Below are positions 33,779 to 41,953 of a stretch of DNA of 64,000 bases, one piece after another (position 1 is the first letter of the stretch; each line of letters opens with the position of its first letter). The translations under genes and the position numbers were made by a program. Source of the stretch: Streptomyces nymphaeiformis (lineage in GTDB: Bacteria > Actinomycetota > Actinomycetes > Streptomycetales > Streptomycetaceae); assembly GCF_014203895.1 (NCBI RefSeq), contig NZ_JACHJY010000006.1:1-64000 (forward strand). The letters are read 5' to 3'. The notes below the pieces were generated by a model, which was given only the letters and a program-made list of their open reading frames with translations, made no database searches and was not told the origin of the DNA.

Positions 33779-34804
33779 TCAGAGCCAGCCCTCACGGTAG
33801 GCCGCCCAGTCCCCCTCCTCCGCCGCGAAGTCGACGTAGAGCGCGAGGCCGAACCGCTCGCGGCCGGGGTCGGTGCGGCCGAGGCCGAGTCTCGCGCCCC
33901 TGACGGCCGCGGCGACCGTCTCCGCGTCCTCGTGGTGGCCGAGGTCGTCCTCGTGGAAGAAGGGCAGGCCGATGAGCAGGTCGGTGGTCTCGGGGGTCGC
34001 TTCGAGGGCGAGGACCGTCTGCCGGGCGACGTACCCGCCGTAGAGGCTCTCCAGCGGCATCCAGGTGTCGTACGACATGACGGCGATCTGGTCGACGCGC
34101 CGGGCGACCTCGCCGAAGAACTCCTGCGACCACCACTTCTCGCTGCCGTTGGAACTGACCGCGCCCAGGACCGTGTGGGCGCCCGGCAGCGGGTCGATCT
34201 GGTGGGCGGCGACCGAGAGCGGGGCCTTGCGGGCCCGGGTCAGCCTCCCGAGGTCGTCGAGGAGGGAGAGGTAGTCCCGGTCGTCGGAGTGCAGCGGCTC
34301 CAGGTCGAAGTGGACCCCGTCGAAGCCGGCGTCGAGGACCTGCCGGGCCGAGCCCACCACGGCGCGGCGCGATCCGGCGTCCGCCAGGCGCAGCCCCACG
34401 GGCCCTTCGGTGGCCAGGACGTCGCCCAGCCACGCCTGCACCCGTATCCCCGGCAGCACGCGGTGCATCCCGTCGATCAGCCAGCGGGCGCGGGGGTACT
34501 TCGCCGCCGGCAGGGTCCCGTCGTGCTCCAGGGGCCCCGCGTGCACGTACAGGTCGCGTATGCCGCCGCCCTTGAGCCGCGCGGCGAGGGCCTTCAGGTC
34601 GGCGTCCTTCTTCCGTCCGTCGACCCAGGCGTGCCCGACCCAGAAGGCGTCCTTGCCGCGGGTCCGGGCGTCGTCCCCGAGGTCGCCCGTGTAGCTGACG
34701 CGCAGGGCGAGGGCGCCGAAGAGCGGGGGCACCACGAGCAGCAGGACGACACCGAGGACGAACCAGCGCCCCCGCCTCCACACACGCCTCAGCCGTCCGT
34801 CCAC
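33779..34804 (-). CDS. Membrane-anchored or secreted GH18-like protein
   Basis: The 341-aa product starts with a basic segment and one helix (WFVLGVVLLLVVPPLFGAL, about residues 14-32), a signal anchor or uncleaved signal. The rest reads as a TIM-barrel of the chitinase (GH18) superfamily. The catalytic-type motif FDGVHFDLEP (about residues 160-169) keeps the terminal Glu but lacks the full DxxDxDxE of true chitinases, so the substrate may not be chitin. Other barrel strands are QIAVMSYDTW and LLIGLPFFHE. The start is GTG 34804 with a G-rich stretch upstream. It is convergent with sdhB. Confidence 0.75.
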   Translation of the reverse strand: MDGRLRRVWRRGRWFVLGVVLLLVVPPLFGALALRVSYTGDLGDDARTRGKDAFWVGHAWVDGRKKDADLKALAARLKGGGIRDLYVHAGPLEHDGTLPAAKYPRARWLIDGMHRVLPGIRVQAWLGDVLATEGPVGLRLADAGSRRAVVGSARQVLDAGFDGVHFDLEPLHSDDRDYLSLLDDLGRLTRARKAPLSVAAHQIDPLPGAHTVLGAVSSNGSEKWWSQEFFGEVARRVDQIAVMSYDTWMPLESLYGGYVARQTVLALEATPETTDLLIGLPFFHEDDLGHHEDAETVAAAVRGARLGLGRTDPGRERFGLALYVDFAAEEGDWAAYREGWL

Positions 34805-34931
34805 CCGAACCCCCCAAGAGCCGTCGCGTCACTGGAAACCACCGTAGCGGTGACTACTGACAGTGACGCCCGGGCGCCCGGAGCGGTTTCCGGACGCCAC
34901 GGGTCCAGTCGCGAGCGGGCATACGTGGACA

Positions 34932-34937
34932 TAGCCT
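34932..34937 (+). promoter_or_regulatory. Leaderless -10 element of the TPM gene
   Basis: TAGCCT ends 7 nt before GTG 34945, so transcription should begin at or next to the start codon. No clear -35 element is seen. Confidence 0.5.
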
Positions 34938-34944
34938 CCCCTTT

Positions 34945-37053
34945 GTGACGCGAATAGCCACCCGAGCCCTTCTCGCGGTGCTGGTGGCGGCGTGGTGGCT
35001 CCTCGTGCCCGCCGTACACGGTGCCCACGCCGACGACCCCGTCGCCCTGTCCCGGGACGGACAGATCACCGACCGGGTGGACGCCCTCGGCGACCGCCGC
35101 GCCGAGGTGGTCCGGGCCCTCGACCGGCTCTACGACGACCGGCGCGTCCAGCTCTTCGTCGTCTACGTACGGGACTTCTCCGGGCGCTCGGGCAACAGCT
35201 GGGCCGACGCCACCGCCGAGCGCAACGGGCTCGGCGCCGACGACGTCCTGCTCGCGGTCGCCACCCACGAGCGGCTGTACGGCTACTCGGCCGACCCCGC
35301 CTCCCGCTTCACCCAGCCCCAGCTCGACGAGGTCGCGCGCACCGCGATCGAACCGGCCCTGCGACAGAACGACTGGGCCGGTGCCGCCATCGGCGCGGCG
35401 AACGGCTACGCCGCCGTCCTCGCCGGGCAGCCCGTCCCCACCCCGACGCTCACCCCCGGCCCCGCCGACCCCGGCGGCGCGGCCGACGGCGGCACCTCGG
35501 CGACCGACCTCGTCCTGCCCCTGGTCCTCGTCGGCGGCGCGGGGGCCGTGGCGGCCTACGCGTACACCAAACGGCGGCGCCGCGCCGAGACCCGCACCAC
35601 GCCGCGGAACCCCCAGGGGTGGGGCCCGCCGAAGGAGACCGCACCGCCGTCCCTGGAGGAGCTCGACGGACAGGCCCGGCGGACGCTGGTCGCCACCGAC
35701 GACGCCGTCCGCACCAGCAAGGAGGAACTCGGCTTCGCGTCCGCCCAGTTCGGCGAGGAGGCGGTGCGTCCCTTCACGGAGGCCGTCGACTTCGCCGAGG
35801 AGCAGCTGACGGCCTCGTTCCGGCTGCGGCAGAAGCTCGACGACTCCTTCCCCGAGGACGACTCGACCCGCCGGAGCATGCTGGACGAGATCCTCCGCCG
35901 CTGCGCCGAGGCGAACGCCCGCCTCGACGCCGAGACGGAGGACTTCGACCGGCTCCGGGCCCTGGAGCGCACGGCCCCGGAGGCGCTGGCCGTCGTGGAG
36001 GCGGCCTTCCGGGAGCAGACCGGGCGGATCGGGACGGCCGAGGCGGCGCTGACCGCGATGCGCGAGCGGTACGCCGAGTCGGCGGCCGCGCCCGTCGCCG
36101 GCGACGTCGAGCAGGCGAAGGACCGGCTCGTGTTCGCGACGGCCCATGTCGACCGGGCCCGCCGGCAGATCGACGCCGGTGACAACGGCGGGGCCGCCGT
36201 GCACATCCGGGCCGCCGAGGGTGCCGTGGACCAGGCGGCCCGGCTGATCGAGGCGGTGGACCGGCGGGCGAAGGACCTGGCCGAGGCCGTGGGGAAGCTG
36301 ACGGGCGCGCTCGCGGAGACGGACGCGGACCTGGCGGAGGCGCGGGGGCTGCTGAAGGGGACGGCCGAGGGGGTGTCGACGGCCGACCTCCAGGGCCGGA
36401 TCGCCCGCGCCGAGTCGGTGACCGCCGAGGTGCGGCGCGGGGTGGACGCCGGGCGGTACGACCCGATCGACGCGCTGCGCCGGGTCGAGGAGGCCGACGC
36501 GGTGCTCGACGAGACCCTCGAAGGCGCGCGGGAGCGCGAGTCGGGGACGCGGCGCGCCCGCACGCTCCTCGACCAGGTGATGCTGACGGCCCGTTCGACG
36601 ATCGGAGCGGCCTCCGACTACATCACCACGCACCGGGGCGCGGTGGGCAGCGAGGCCCGTACGCGGCTGGCCGAGGCCGGGCGACGCTGGGAGAAGGCGC
36701 GTGCGCTCGCCGCCGACGGCGACCCTCAGGCGGCCCTGACGGAGGCCCAGCAGGCGGACGCGCTGGCCCGGCGCGCCCAGGACCTCGCCGAGCAGGACGT
36801 CCGCACGTACGGGAACCCGAACGGCCTGGGCGGTGCGACGGGGGTGGGCGGAGGCGGCGGCGGGCTCGGCGGCGCGGTACTCGGCGGCATCATCCTCGGC
36901 GGCCTGTTCGGCGGAGGCGGCGGGTCCGGCAGAGGCGGGGGCGGGTTCGGAGGCGGCGGGGGCGGGTTCGGGGGCGGAGGTTTCGGCGGCGGGCCCGGCA
37001 GCTTCGGCGGCAGCGGCACGCGCGGCCGGCTGGGCGGCGGAGGCCGTTTCTGA
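34945..37053 (+). CDS. TPM-domain membrane protein with coiled-coil region and glycine-rich tail
   Basis: This 702-aa protein has a signal peptide (cleavage near HGAHA-DD, residue 29) and an extracytoplasmic TPM domain (about 35-155) containing GNSWADATAERNGLGADDVL. One membrane helix follows (LVLPLVLVGGAGAVAAYAY, about 190-208). A large cytoplasmic region of about 400 residues is rich in helical, coiled-coil-like sequence. The last 60 residues are almost pure Gly/Phe (GGGFGGGG). TPM domains occur in proteins of photosystem repair and in envelope stress proteins. The gene lies 28 nt before pspA, so the two likely form one envelope-stress unit. The start GTG 34945 appears leaderless. Confidence 0.88.
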   Translation: MTRIATRALLAVLVAAWWLLVPAVHGAHADDPVALSRDGQITDRVDALGDRRAEVVRALDRLYDDRRVQLFVVYVRDFSGRSGNSWADATAERNGLGADDVLLAVATHERLYGYSADPASRFTQPQLDEVARTAIEPALRQNDWAGAAIGAANGYAAVLAGQPVPTPTLTPGPADPGGAADGGTSATDLVLPLVLVGGAGAVAAYAYTKRRRRAETRTTPRNPQGWGPPKETAPPSLEELDGQARRTLVATDDAVRTSKEELGFASAQFGEEAVRPFTEAVDFAEEQLTASFRLRQKLDDSFPEDDSTRRSMLDEILRRCAEANARLDAETEDFDRLRALERTAPEALAVVEAAFREQTGRIGTAEAALTAMRERYAESAAAPVAGDVEQAKDRLVFATAHVDRARRQIDAGDNGGAAVHIRAAEGAVDQAARLIEAVDRRAKDLAEAVGKLTGALAETDADLAEARGLLKGTAEGVSTADLQGRIARAESVTAEVRRGVDAGRYDPIDALRRVEEADAVLDETLEGARERESGTRRARTLLDQVMLTARSTIGAASDYITTHRGAVGSEARTRLAEAGRRWEKARALAADGDPQAALTEAQQADALARRAQDLAEQDVRTYGNPNGLGGATGVGGGGGGLGGAVLGGIILGGLFGGGGGSGRGGGGFGGGGGGFGGGGFGGGPGSFGGSGTRGRLGGGGRF

Positions 37054-37081
37054 GTTCCACCGGATCCCCAAGGAGCAGTGC

Positions 37082-37792
37082 ATGAGCAGCAAACAGACCG
37101 TTCTCGGCCGGGTCACCCAACTGGCGAAGGCGAACATCAACGCCCTCCTCGACCAGGCGGAGGATCCGCAGAAGATGCTGGACCAGCTGATCCGCGACTA
37201 CGCGAACAACATCGCGGAGGCGGAGGAGGCGGTGGCGGCGACCATCGGCAACCTCCGGCTGATGGAGCAGGACCATCAGGAGGACGTGGACGCGGCGAAG
37301 GAGTGGGGCGGCAAGGCGCTGGCCGCGAGCCGGAAGGCGGACGAACTGCGGGCCGGCGGGCAGACGGCGGAGGCGGACCGCTTCGACAACCTGGCGAAGG
37401 TGGCCCTCGGCCGCCAGCTGCAGTCGGAGAAGGAGGCGAAGACCGCCGAGCCGACGATCGCCGCGCAGACCGAGGTGGTGGCGAAGCTCAGGACCGGCCT
37501 CGACCAGATGAAGGCCAAGCTCGGCGAGCTCAAGGCGAAACGCGACGAGCTGGTCGCGCGGGCCAGGTCGGCCCAGGCGCAGAACCGGATGATGGACGCC
37601 GTGCAGAGCATCGACGTCCTCGATCCGACGAGTGAGCTGAGCCGCTTCGAGGACAAGGTGCGCCGGGAGGAGGCGAAGGCCCTGGGCAAGCAGGAGCTCG
37701 CCGCCTCCTCGCTCGACGCCCAGTTCGAGCAGCTGGACGCGCTCGGCGACAGCGCCGAGATCGAGGCCCGGCTGGCCGCGCTCAAGGCCTGA
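37082..37792 (+). CDS. pspA: PspA/IM30 family phage shock protein
   Basis: The 236-aa protein is almost wholly helical with long coiled coils (about residues 25-220), typical of PspA/IM30, the ESCRT-III-like proteins that coat and protect damaged membranes. It begins MSSKQTVLGRVTQLAKANIN, the amphipathic helix that inserts into membrane. AAGGAG precedes ATG 37082. Pairing with the TPM gene suggests that PspA acts with that membrane protein in place of the PspB/C partners of enteric bacteria; this is inference. The stop codon lies inside an 18-bp tandem repeat. Confidence 0.93.
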   Translation: MSSKQTVLGRVTQLAKANINALLDQAEDPQKMLDQLIRDYANNIAEAEEAVAATIGNLRLMEQDHQEDVDAAKEWGGKALAASRKADELRAGGQTAEADRFDNLAKVALGRQLQSEKEAKTAEPTIAAQTEVVAKLRTGLDQMKAKLGELKAKRDELVARARSAQAQNRMMDAVQSIDVLDPTSELSRFEDKVRREEAKALGKQELAASSLDAQFEQLDALGDSAEIEARLAALKA

Positions 37793-37841
37793 TCCCGTAC
37801 GCGGACCTGGTCTCGTACGCGGGCCTGATCCCGTACGCGGG
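37788..37841. repeat. Three tandem 18-bp repeats over the pspA stop codon
   Basis: Units CCTGATCCCGTACGCGGA, CCTGGTCTCGTACGCGGG and CCTGATCCCGTACGCGGG follow one another without gaps. The TGA of pspA is in the first unit; the next gene (minus strand) ends 7 nt past the last. Each unit has TACGCGG on a GTAC core. Confidence 0.9.
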
Positions 37842-37847
37842 CAGGCA

Positions 37848-40418
37848 TCAGAACATGCTCAGGAGCTGCTCCACCGTGGGCTCCGCCGTCCCCTCCCCGT
37901 CCGGCAGGGCCAGTTCGAACCAGACGGTCTTGCCGCGCGGGGTGCGGCGCGAGCCCCAGGACGCGGAGAGCAGTCCGACGAGCTGGAGGCCGCGGCCGCC
38001 CTCGTCGGTGTCCCGGGCCCGCCGGCGCCGCGGCTGGACCAGGCCGGAGTCCCAGACCTCGCAGACGAGGGTGCGGTCGCGGAGGAGGCGCAGCCGGATC
38101 TCCCCCTCGCCGTAGCGCAGGGCGTTGGTGACGAGTTCGCTGACGAGGAGTTCGACGGTGTCGACGAGCGGTTCGAGGTCCCAGGCCGCGAGCTGGGCGC
38201 GGGCGAGTTCGCGGGCCCGGCCGACCGAGCGGGGTTCCCTGGGCAGCCGCCAGTCGCCGACCGCCTCGCTGGGCAGGCCCTGGATCCTGGCCATGAGGAG
38301 GGCGATGTCGTCCTCGCCGTGACCGGTGTTCAGGCTGGTCAGGACACGGTCGCAGACGTCCTCCAGGGGGCGGTCCTGATCGGTGAGGGCGCGCCGGAAG
38401 GCCTGCAGGCCTTCGTCCAGGGGGTGGTCGCGGGACTCGACGAGCCCGTCGGTGTAGAGGGCGAGGAGGGCGCCTTCGGGCAGTTCGACCTCGACCTCCT
38501 CGAAGGGTTCCCCGCCGACGCCGAGCGGCATCCCGGGGGGCACGTCGAGGAGCGTCGCCTCCTCGCCGGGTGCGACGAGCACCGGCGGGAGGTGCCCGGC
38601 GTTGGCGAAGGTGCAGCGGCGGGTGACCGGGTCGTAGACGGCGTAGACGCAGGTGGCGAGGTAGACCTCGGAGAGTTCGGGGCCCCGGTTCTTGTGGGCG
38701 CGGGACTGCTGGGCGCCGATGGGGGCGCCGAGGCCGCGGGCGATCTCGTCGAGGTGGGAGAGGACTTCGGCGGGCTCCAGGTCGAGCTGGGCGAGGGTGC
38801 GGACGGCGGTGCGGAGTTCGCCCATGGCGACGGCGGCGCGCAGGCCCCGGCCCATGACGTCGCCGATGACGAGGGCGGTGCGGTGGCCGGGGAGCTCGAT
38901 GACGTCGAACCAGTCGCCGCCGACCTCGGTGGCGGCGGTGCCGGGGAGGTAGCGGCAGGCGATGTCGAGTCCGGCGGCCTCGGGGTCGCCGGGCGGGAGC
39001 AGGCTGCGCTGGAGGATGAGGGCGCGCTCGTGCTCGCGGCGGTAGAGGCGCGCGTTGTCGATGCAGACGGCGGCGCGGGCGGCGAGTTCGACGGCGAGGG
39101 CCCGGTCGCGCTCCCCGAAGGGCTCGCTGCCCTTGGTGCGGGAGAACTGGACGAGGCCGACGACGGTGTCGTGGGCGACCATCGGGACGACCAGGGTGGA
39201 CTGGACGAGGTCGCCGTCGGAGCCGGGGACCGTGCGGACGCGTCCGGTGCGCAGGGCTCCGGCGCAGGGCGAGTTGAAGGGGTAGCGGTGGACGGCGCCC
39301 ACCTCGATGGGTACGGGCCCGCAACAGCCGCTGCCGGGGGCGTGGCCCTCGTCGGTCCTGAGGGGGGTGTCGGAGACGGCGCTGGCGAAGGCGACCCTGC
39401 GGAGTTCGGCGCTGCCCGCCCCGTATCCGACGTCGTGGGAGTGCCCCCAACGGCCCGGCGGTGCCTCGTCGCCGGTGAGGAGGCCCTGGTAGAGGTCGAC
39501 GGAGGCGAGGTCGCAGAAGCCGGGGACGGCGACGTCGAGGAGCTCGCGGGCGGTGGCCTCCAGGTCGAGGGAGTTGCCGATGCGCGAGCCGGCCTCGTTC
39601 AGGAGGGCGAGGTTGCGGCGGGCGCTGGCGGCTTCCCTCGCGGCGTTGTGGCGGCGGGTGACGTCGATGCCGAGCCCGGCGACGCCGATCGGGCGGCCGG
39701 AGCCGCTGTGCACGCGGTACAGGTTGATGGACCAGTGGCGGCGGTCCCTGGCGCCGGGGGCGGCGCCGACGATCTGGAAGTCGGTGACGGACTCCCCGGT
39801 CTCCAGGACCCGCCGGAGGGCGGTGGTCATCCGGTCGGCCTCGGCGCGGCCCAGGTAGTCGTGGACGGTCCGGCCCCGGTGGTCGTCGGCCTCGCCGCCG
39901 AAGACGGTGGCGAAGCGCCGGTTGGCCCGCTTCACGGTGAGGTCCGTGCCGAAGAGGAGGAACCCGAAGGGAGATTGGCCGAATATCGCCTGGGAGGCGG
40001 CGAGGTCGGTCTCGATACGACGCAGGGCGCGCACGTCGACGACGATGCACAGCGCGGCCCGCTCCCCGGTCTGGGTCTCGCTCGGCATGACGTACATCTC
40101 GGCGATGCCCCGGGGCCGGTCCTCGCCCGGCATGCGGAACGGGACAAGGCCCGTCCACTCCTTGCCGTCGAGGATCTCCTTGACCCTTCGGTGGCCGCGC
40201 TCGCGCAGGTCGGCGGGCATGAAGGCCTCGACGGGGTCCTTGCCCCTGGCCTCCTCGGCGGTGACCCCGAAGAGGTCCACGGCACGTCGGCTCCACTGCT
40301 CGACGAGGCCGTCGGGCCCGATCGAGAAGGACGCCACCCGGATGTAGTCATAGATCGAGCCGGGCGGGCTGCTCTGCCACACGACGCCGCCGCTCGCCGT
40401 CTCAGGTATCTCGCTCAC
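37848..40418 (-). CDS. PAS-GAF-PP2C phosphatase with C-terminal ATPase (SpoIIE/RsbU-type signalling protein)
   Basis: The 856-aa cytosolic protein has two PAS-like domains (about 25-145 and 150-260), a GAF domain (about 275-455), and a SpoIIE/PP2C phosphatase domain (about 470-700) with metal-binding VGGDWFDV and GDVMGRGLRAA. It ends with a HATPase_c domain of the anti-sigma kinase type (about 720-845; LLVSELVTNALRYG). Such proteins sense a ligand or redox state and both phosphorylate and dephosphorylate anti-sigma antagonists. Cysteines in the GAF domain (SGCCGP, SPCAG) could bind metal or a cluster. The start is GTG 40418 (GAGGGG upstream). A related stand-alone ATPase gene is just upstream (40563). 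Confidence 0.9.
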   Translation of the reverse strand: MSEIPETASGGVVWQSSPPGSIYDYIRVASFSIGPDGLVEQWSRRAVDLFGVTAEEARGKDPVEAFMPADLRERGHRRVKEILDGKEWTGLVPFRMPGEDRPRGIAEMYVMPSETQTGERAALCIVVDVRALRRIETDLAASQAIFGQSPFGFLLFGTDLTVKRANRRFATVFGGEADDHRGRTVHDYLGRAEADRMTTALRRVLETGESVTDFQIVGAAPGARDRRHWSINLYRVHSGSGRPIGVAGLGIDVTRRHNAAREAASARRNLALLNEAGSRIGNSLDLEATARELLDVAVPGFCDLASVDLYQGLLTGDEAPPGRWGHSHDVGYGAGSAELRRVAFASAVSDTPLRTDEGHAPGSGCCGPVPIEVGAVHRYPFNSPCAGALRTGRVRTVPGSDGDLVQSTLVVPMVAHDTVVGLVQFSRTKGSEPFGERDRALAVELAARAAVCIDNARLYRREHERALILQRSLLPPGDPEAAGLDIACRYLPGTAATEVGGDWFDVIELPGHRTALVIGDVMGRGLRAAVAMGELRTAVRTLAQLDLEPAEVLSHLDEIARGLGAPIGAQQSRAHKNRGPELSEVYLATCVYAVYDPVTRRCTFANAGHLPPVLVAPGEEATLLDVPPGMPLGVGGEPFEEVEVELPEGALLALYTDGLVESRDHPLDEGLQAFRRALTDQDRPLEDVCDRVLTSLNTGHGEDDIALLMARIQGLPSEAVGDWRLPREPRSVGRARELARAQLAAWDLEPLVDTVELLVSELVTNALRYGEGEIRLRLLRDRTLVCEVWDSGLVQPRRRRARDTDEGGRGLQLVGLLSASWGSRRTPRGKTVWFELALPDGEGTAEPTVEQLLSMF

Positions 40419-40562
40419 GCGACCGTCCCCTCCAGCTCACCGCACCGGACCGGCCATGCCCGCAGTATTCAATACGGCAGGCCCCGACGGCACGACGTTC
40501 ACGATCACAGGGTGGTCTCGTTCGTCCCTCGCCGAGTACCGGTGATCGTTGTCCCACCCTGT

Positions 40563-40985
40563 TTACTCACCAGGGAGAGCCAGCTCGAACCATACGGTTT
40601 TGCCCGTCCTTCCTCTACGGGTTCCCCAGCGGCGAGCGGAACAGGCCACGAGCGCGAGTCCGCGGCCCCCTTCGTCCTCGGGTCCCGGGATCCGTTCGGT
40701 CGGCGGATCCGGAAGCGGATCGGAGACCTCCACCAGGAGCGCCGGCGGATGCGCCGGGTCGGCGCCGTCGTGGTGGGGACGGACGAGCCGGACCCCGATG
40801 GGGCCGGAGGCGTAGCGCAGGGAGTTGGTCACCAGCTCGCTGACCAGCAGGACGGTCACGTCACCGAGTGTCTTGTCGAGGTCCCAGGCGCGCAGGGTCT
40901 CGCGCACCGCGTGGCGTGCCGTGCGCACGGCGTTCGCCTCCGCCGGGAAGTTCCACTCCGCGCGCTCGCCGTCGGTGTCGATCAC
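40563..40985 (-). CDS. Stand-alone RsbW-like ATP-binding protein
   Basis: The 140-aa product is one HATPase_c domain of the anti-sigma kinase (RsbW/SpoIIAB) type. The N-box is LLVSELVTNSLRYA (about residues 47-60) and the G-box is EDEGGRGLALV. Its C-terminus (GRTGKTVWFELALPGE) is close to that of the ATPase domain of the phosphatase protein next door (GKTVWFELALPDGE), so the two are related. It starts at GTG 40985 with GGGGAAG upstream. It lies upstream of the phosphatase gene on the same strand with 144 nt between. The target is unknown; a sigma factor or antagonist is expected elsewhere. Confidence 0.88.
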   Translation of the reverse strand: MIDTDGERAEWNFPAEANAVRTARHAVRETLRAWDLDKTLGDVTVLLVSELVTNSLRYASGPIGVRLVRPHHDGADPAHPPALLVEVSDPLPDPPTERIPGPEDEGGRGLALVACSARRWGTRRGRTGKTVWFELALPGE

Positions 40986-41127
40986 ACCCGATCACTTCCC
41001 CAGCCGTGCGTCCGCAGGAAGGTCCATGCCCCCTCCCAAGGGGTCATTCTGGACATACCCGCTATTTGGGACGGGATATCCCGCCGGGGCGTCAGCGGGC
41101 GCACGGTGGCACGAACGGCGTAGGGAC

Positions 41128-41589
41128 TCAGCCGCGCGCTCCGCCGGAGGGGTCCGCCGGCAGCCTCAGCGCGGCCTCGGCGACGGCGGGGCGGTCCTGG
41201 TCGAGCCAGTCGACCGAGTCGAGCTCGCGCCGGGAGAGCCAGCGGAGTTCGTCGTGGTCCTCCAGGGGGCGCGGTTCGCCCGCGAGCAGCCGGGCGGTCC
41301 ACACCCGCAGGACGTACCCGGGCTTCAGCGGCCACTCGCCGGGGATGCGTTCGCCCGGCTCGACCTCGACGCCGAGTTCCTCCCGGAGCTCGCGGACCAG
41401 GGCCTCTTCCGGGCTCTCGCCCGGTTCGAGCTTGCCGCCGGGCAGTTCCCAGCGGCCGGCGAGCTCGGCGGGGGCGCTGCGGCGCGCGGCGAGCAGCCGC
41501 CCCCCGTCGTACAGGGCGCCCGCGACGACGACCACGGTGTCGGGACGGGACTCGTGGGGCACGGCGGGGCCGGTGGTGCGTTCGGTCAT
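41128..41589 (-). CDS. NUDIX hydrolase, MutT-like
   Basis: The 153-aa protein has a full NUDIX box GGKLEPGESPEEALVRELRE plus ELGV (about residues 50-72), so it should hydrolyse a nucleoside diphosphate derivative with Mg2+. The length and the WELPGGK motif are of the MutT/8-oxo-dGTP group, but substrate cannot be read from the sequence. TACGCT ends 7 nt before ATG 41589, which suggests a leaderless mRNA. Confidence 0.88.
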   Translation of the reverse strand: MTERTTGPAVPHESRPDTVVVVAGALYDGGRLLAARRSAPAELAGRWELPGGKLEPGESPEEALVRELREELGVEVEPGERIPGEWPLKPGYVLRVWTARLLAGEPRPLEDHDELRWLSRRELDSVDWLDQDRPAVAEAALRLPADPSGGARG

Positions 41590-41618
41590 GGGCGCGAGCG
41601 TAGTCCGGGCCGCCGGGG

Positions 41619-41798
41619 TCAGAGGGCGGGGCTGCCGACGCGCTCGACCCAGTAGAGCTGCTTGTGACCGCGGTCGTCGAGGCTGTCCGCGATCTTCTGG
41701 GCTTCGTCCTTGGTCGCGTACCGGCCCACCCGGTAGCGGTTGCCGTTGTCGTCCTGCCGTATGACGAGCCAGGAAAGGACGGGGCTGCTGTCGGCCAT
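41619..41798 (-). CDS. 59-aa SPOR-like protein
   Basis: The product begins MADSSPVLSWLVIRQDDNGN and continues with RVGRYATKDEAQKIADSLD. This beta-alpha-beta pattern with GRYATKDEAQ is that of SPOR domains, which in other proteins bind denuded glycan at division sites. There is no signal peptide, so it may be a cytosolic single-domain relative. ATG 41798 has GGAGGGAGAA about 6 nt upstream; TGA is at 41621-41619. It lies 29 nt upstream of the NUDIX gene on the same strand. Small size makes it easy to overlook. Confidence 0.85.
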   Translation of the reverse strand: MADSSPVLSWLVIRQDDNGNRYRVGRYATKDEAQKIADSLDDRGHKQLYWVERVGSPAL

Positions 41799-41953
41799 CA
41801 GACTTCTCCCTCCGCCGGCCCGGGTGCCGCTAAGGATCTCCGGGAAACCGCAATCCGCATATGCCGGAGCTTACGCCTGACCTTCACACAGCGGATACGG
41901 GTTTACACAAAGAGGCACGGATCGGCCGGGAACCGACGGAGGGAGGCCGAAGG

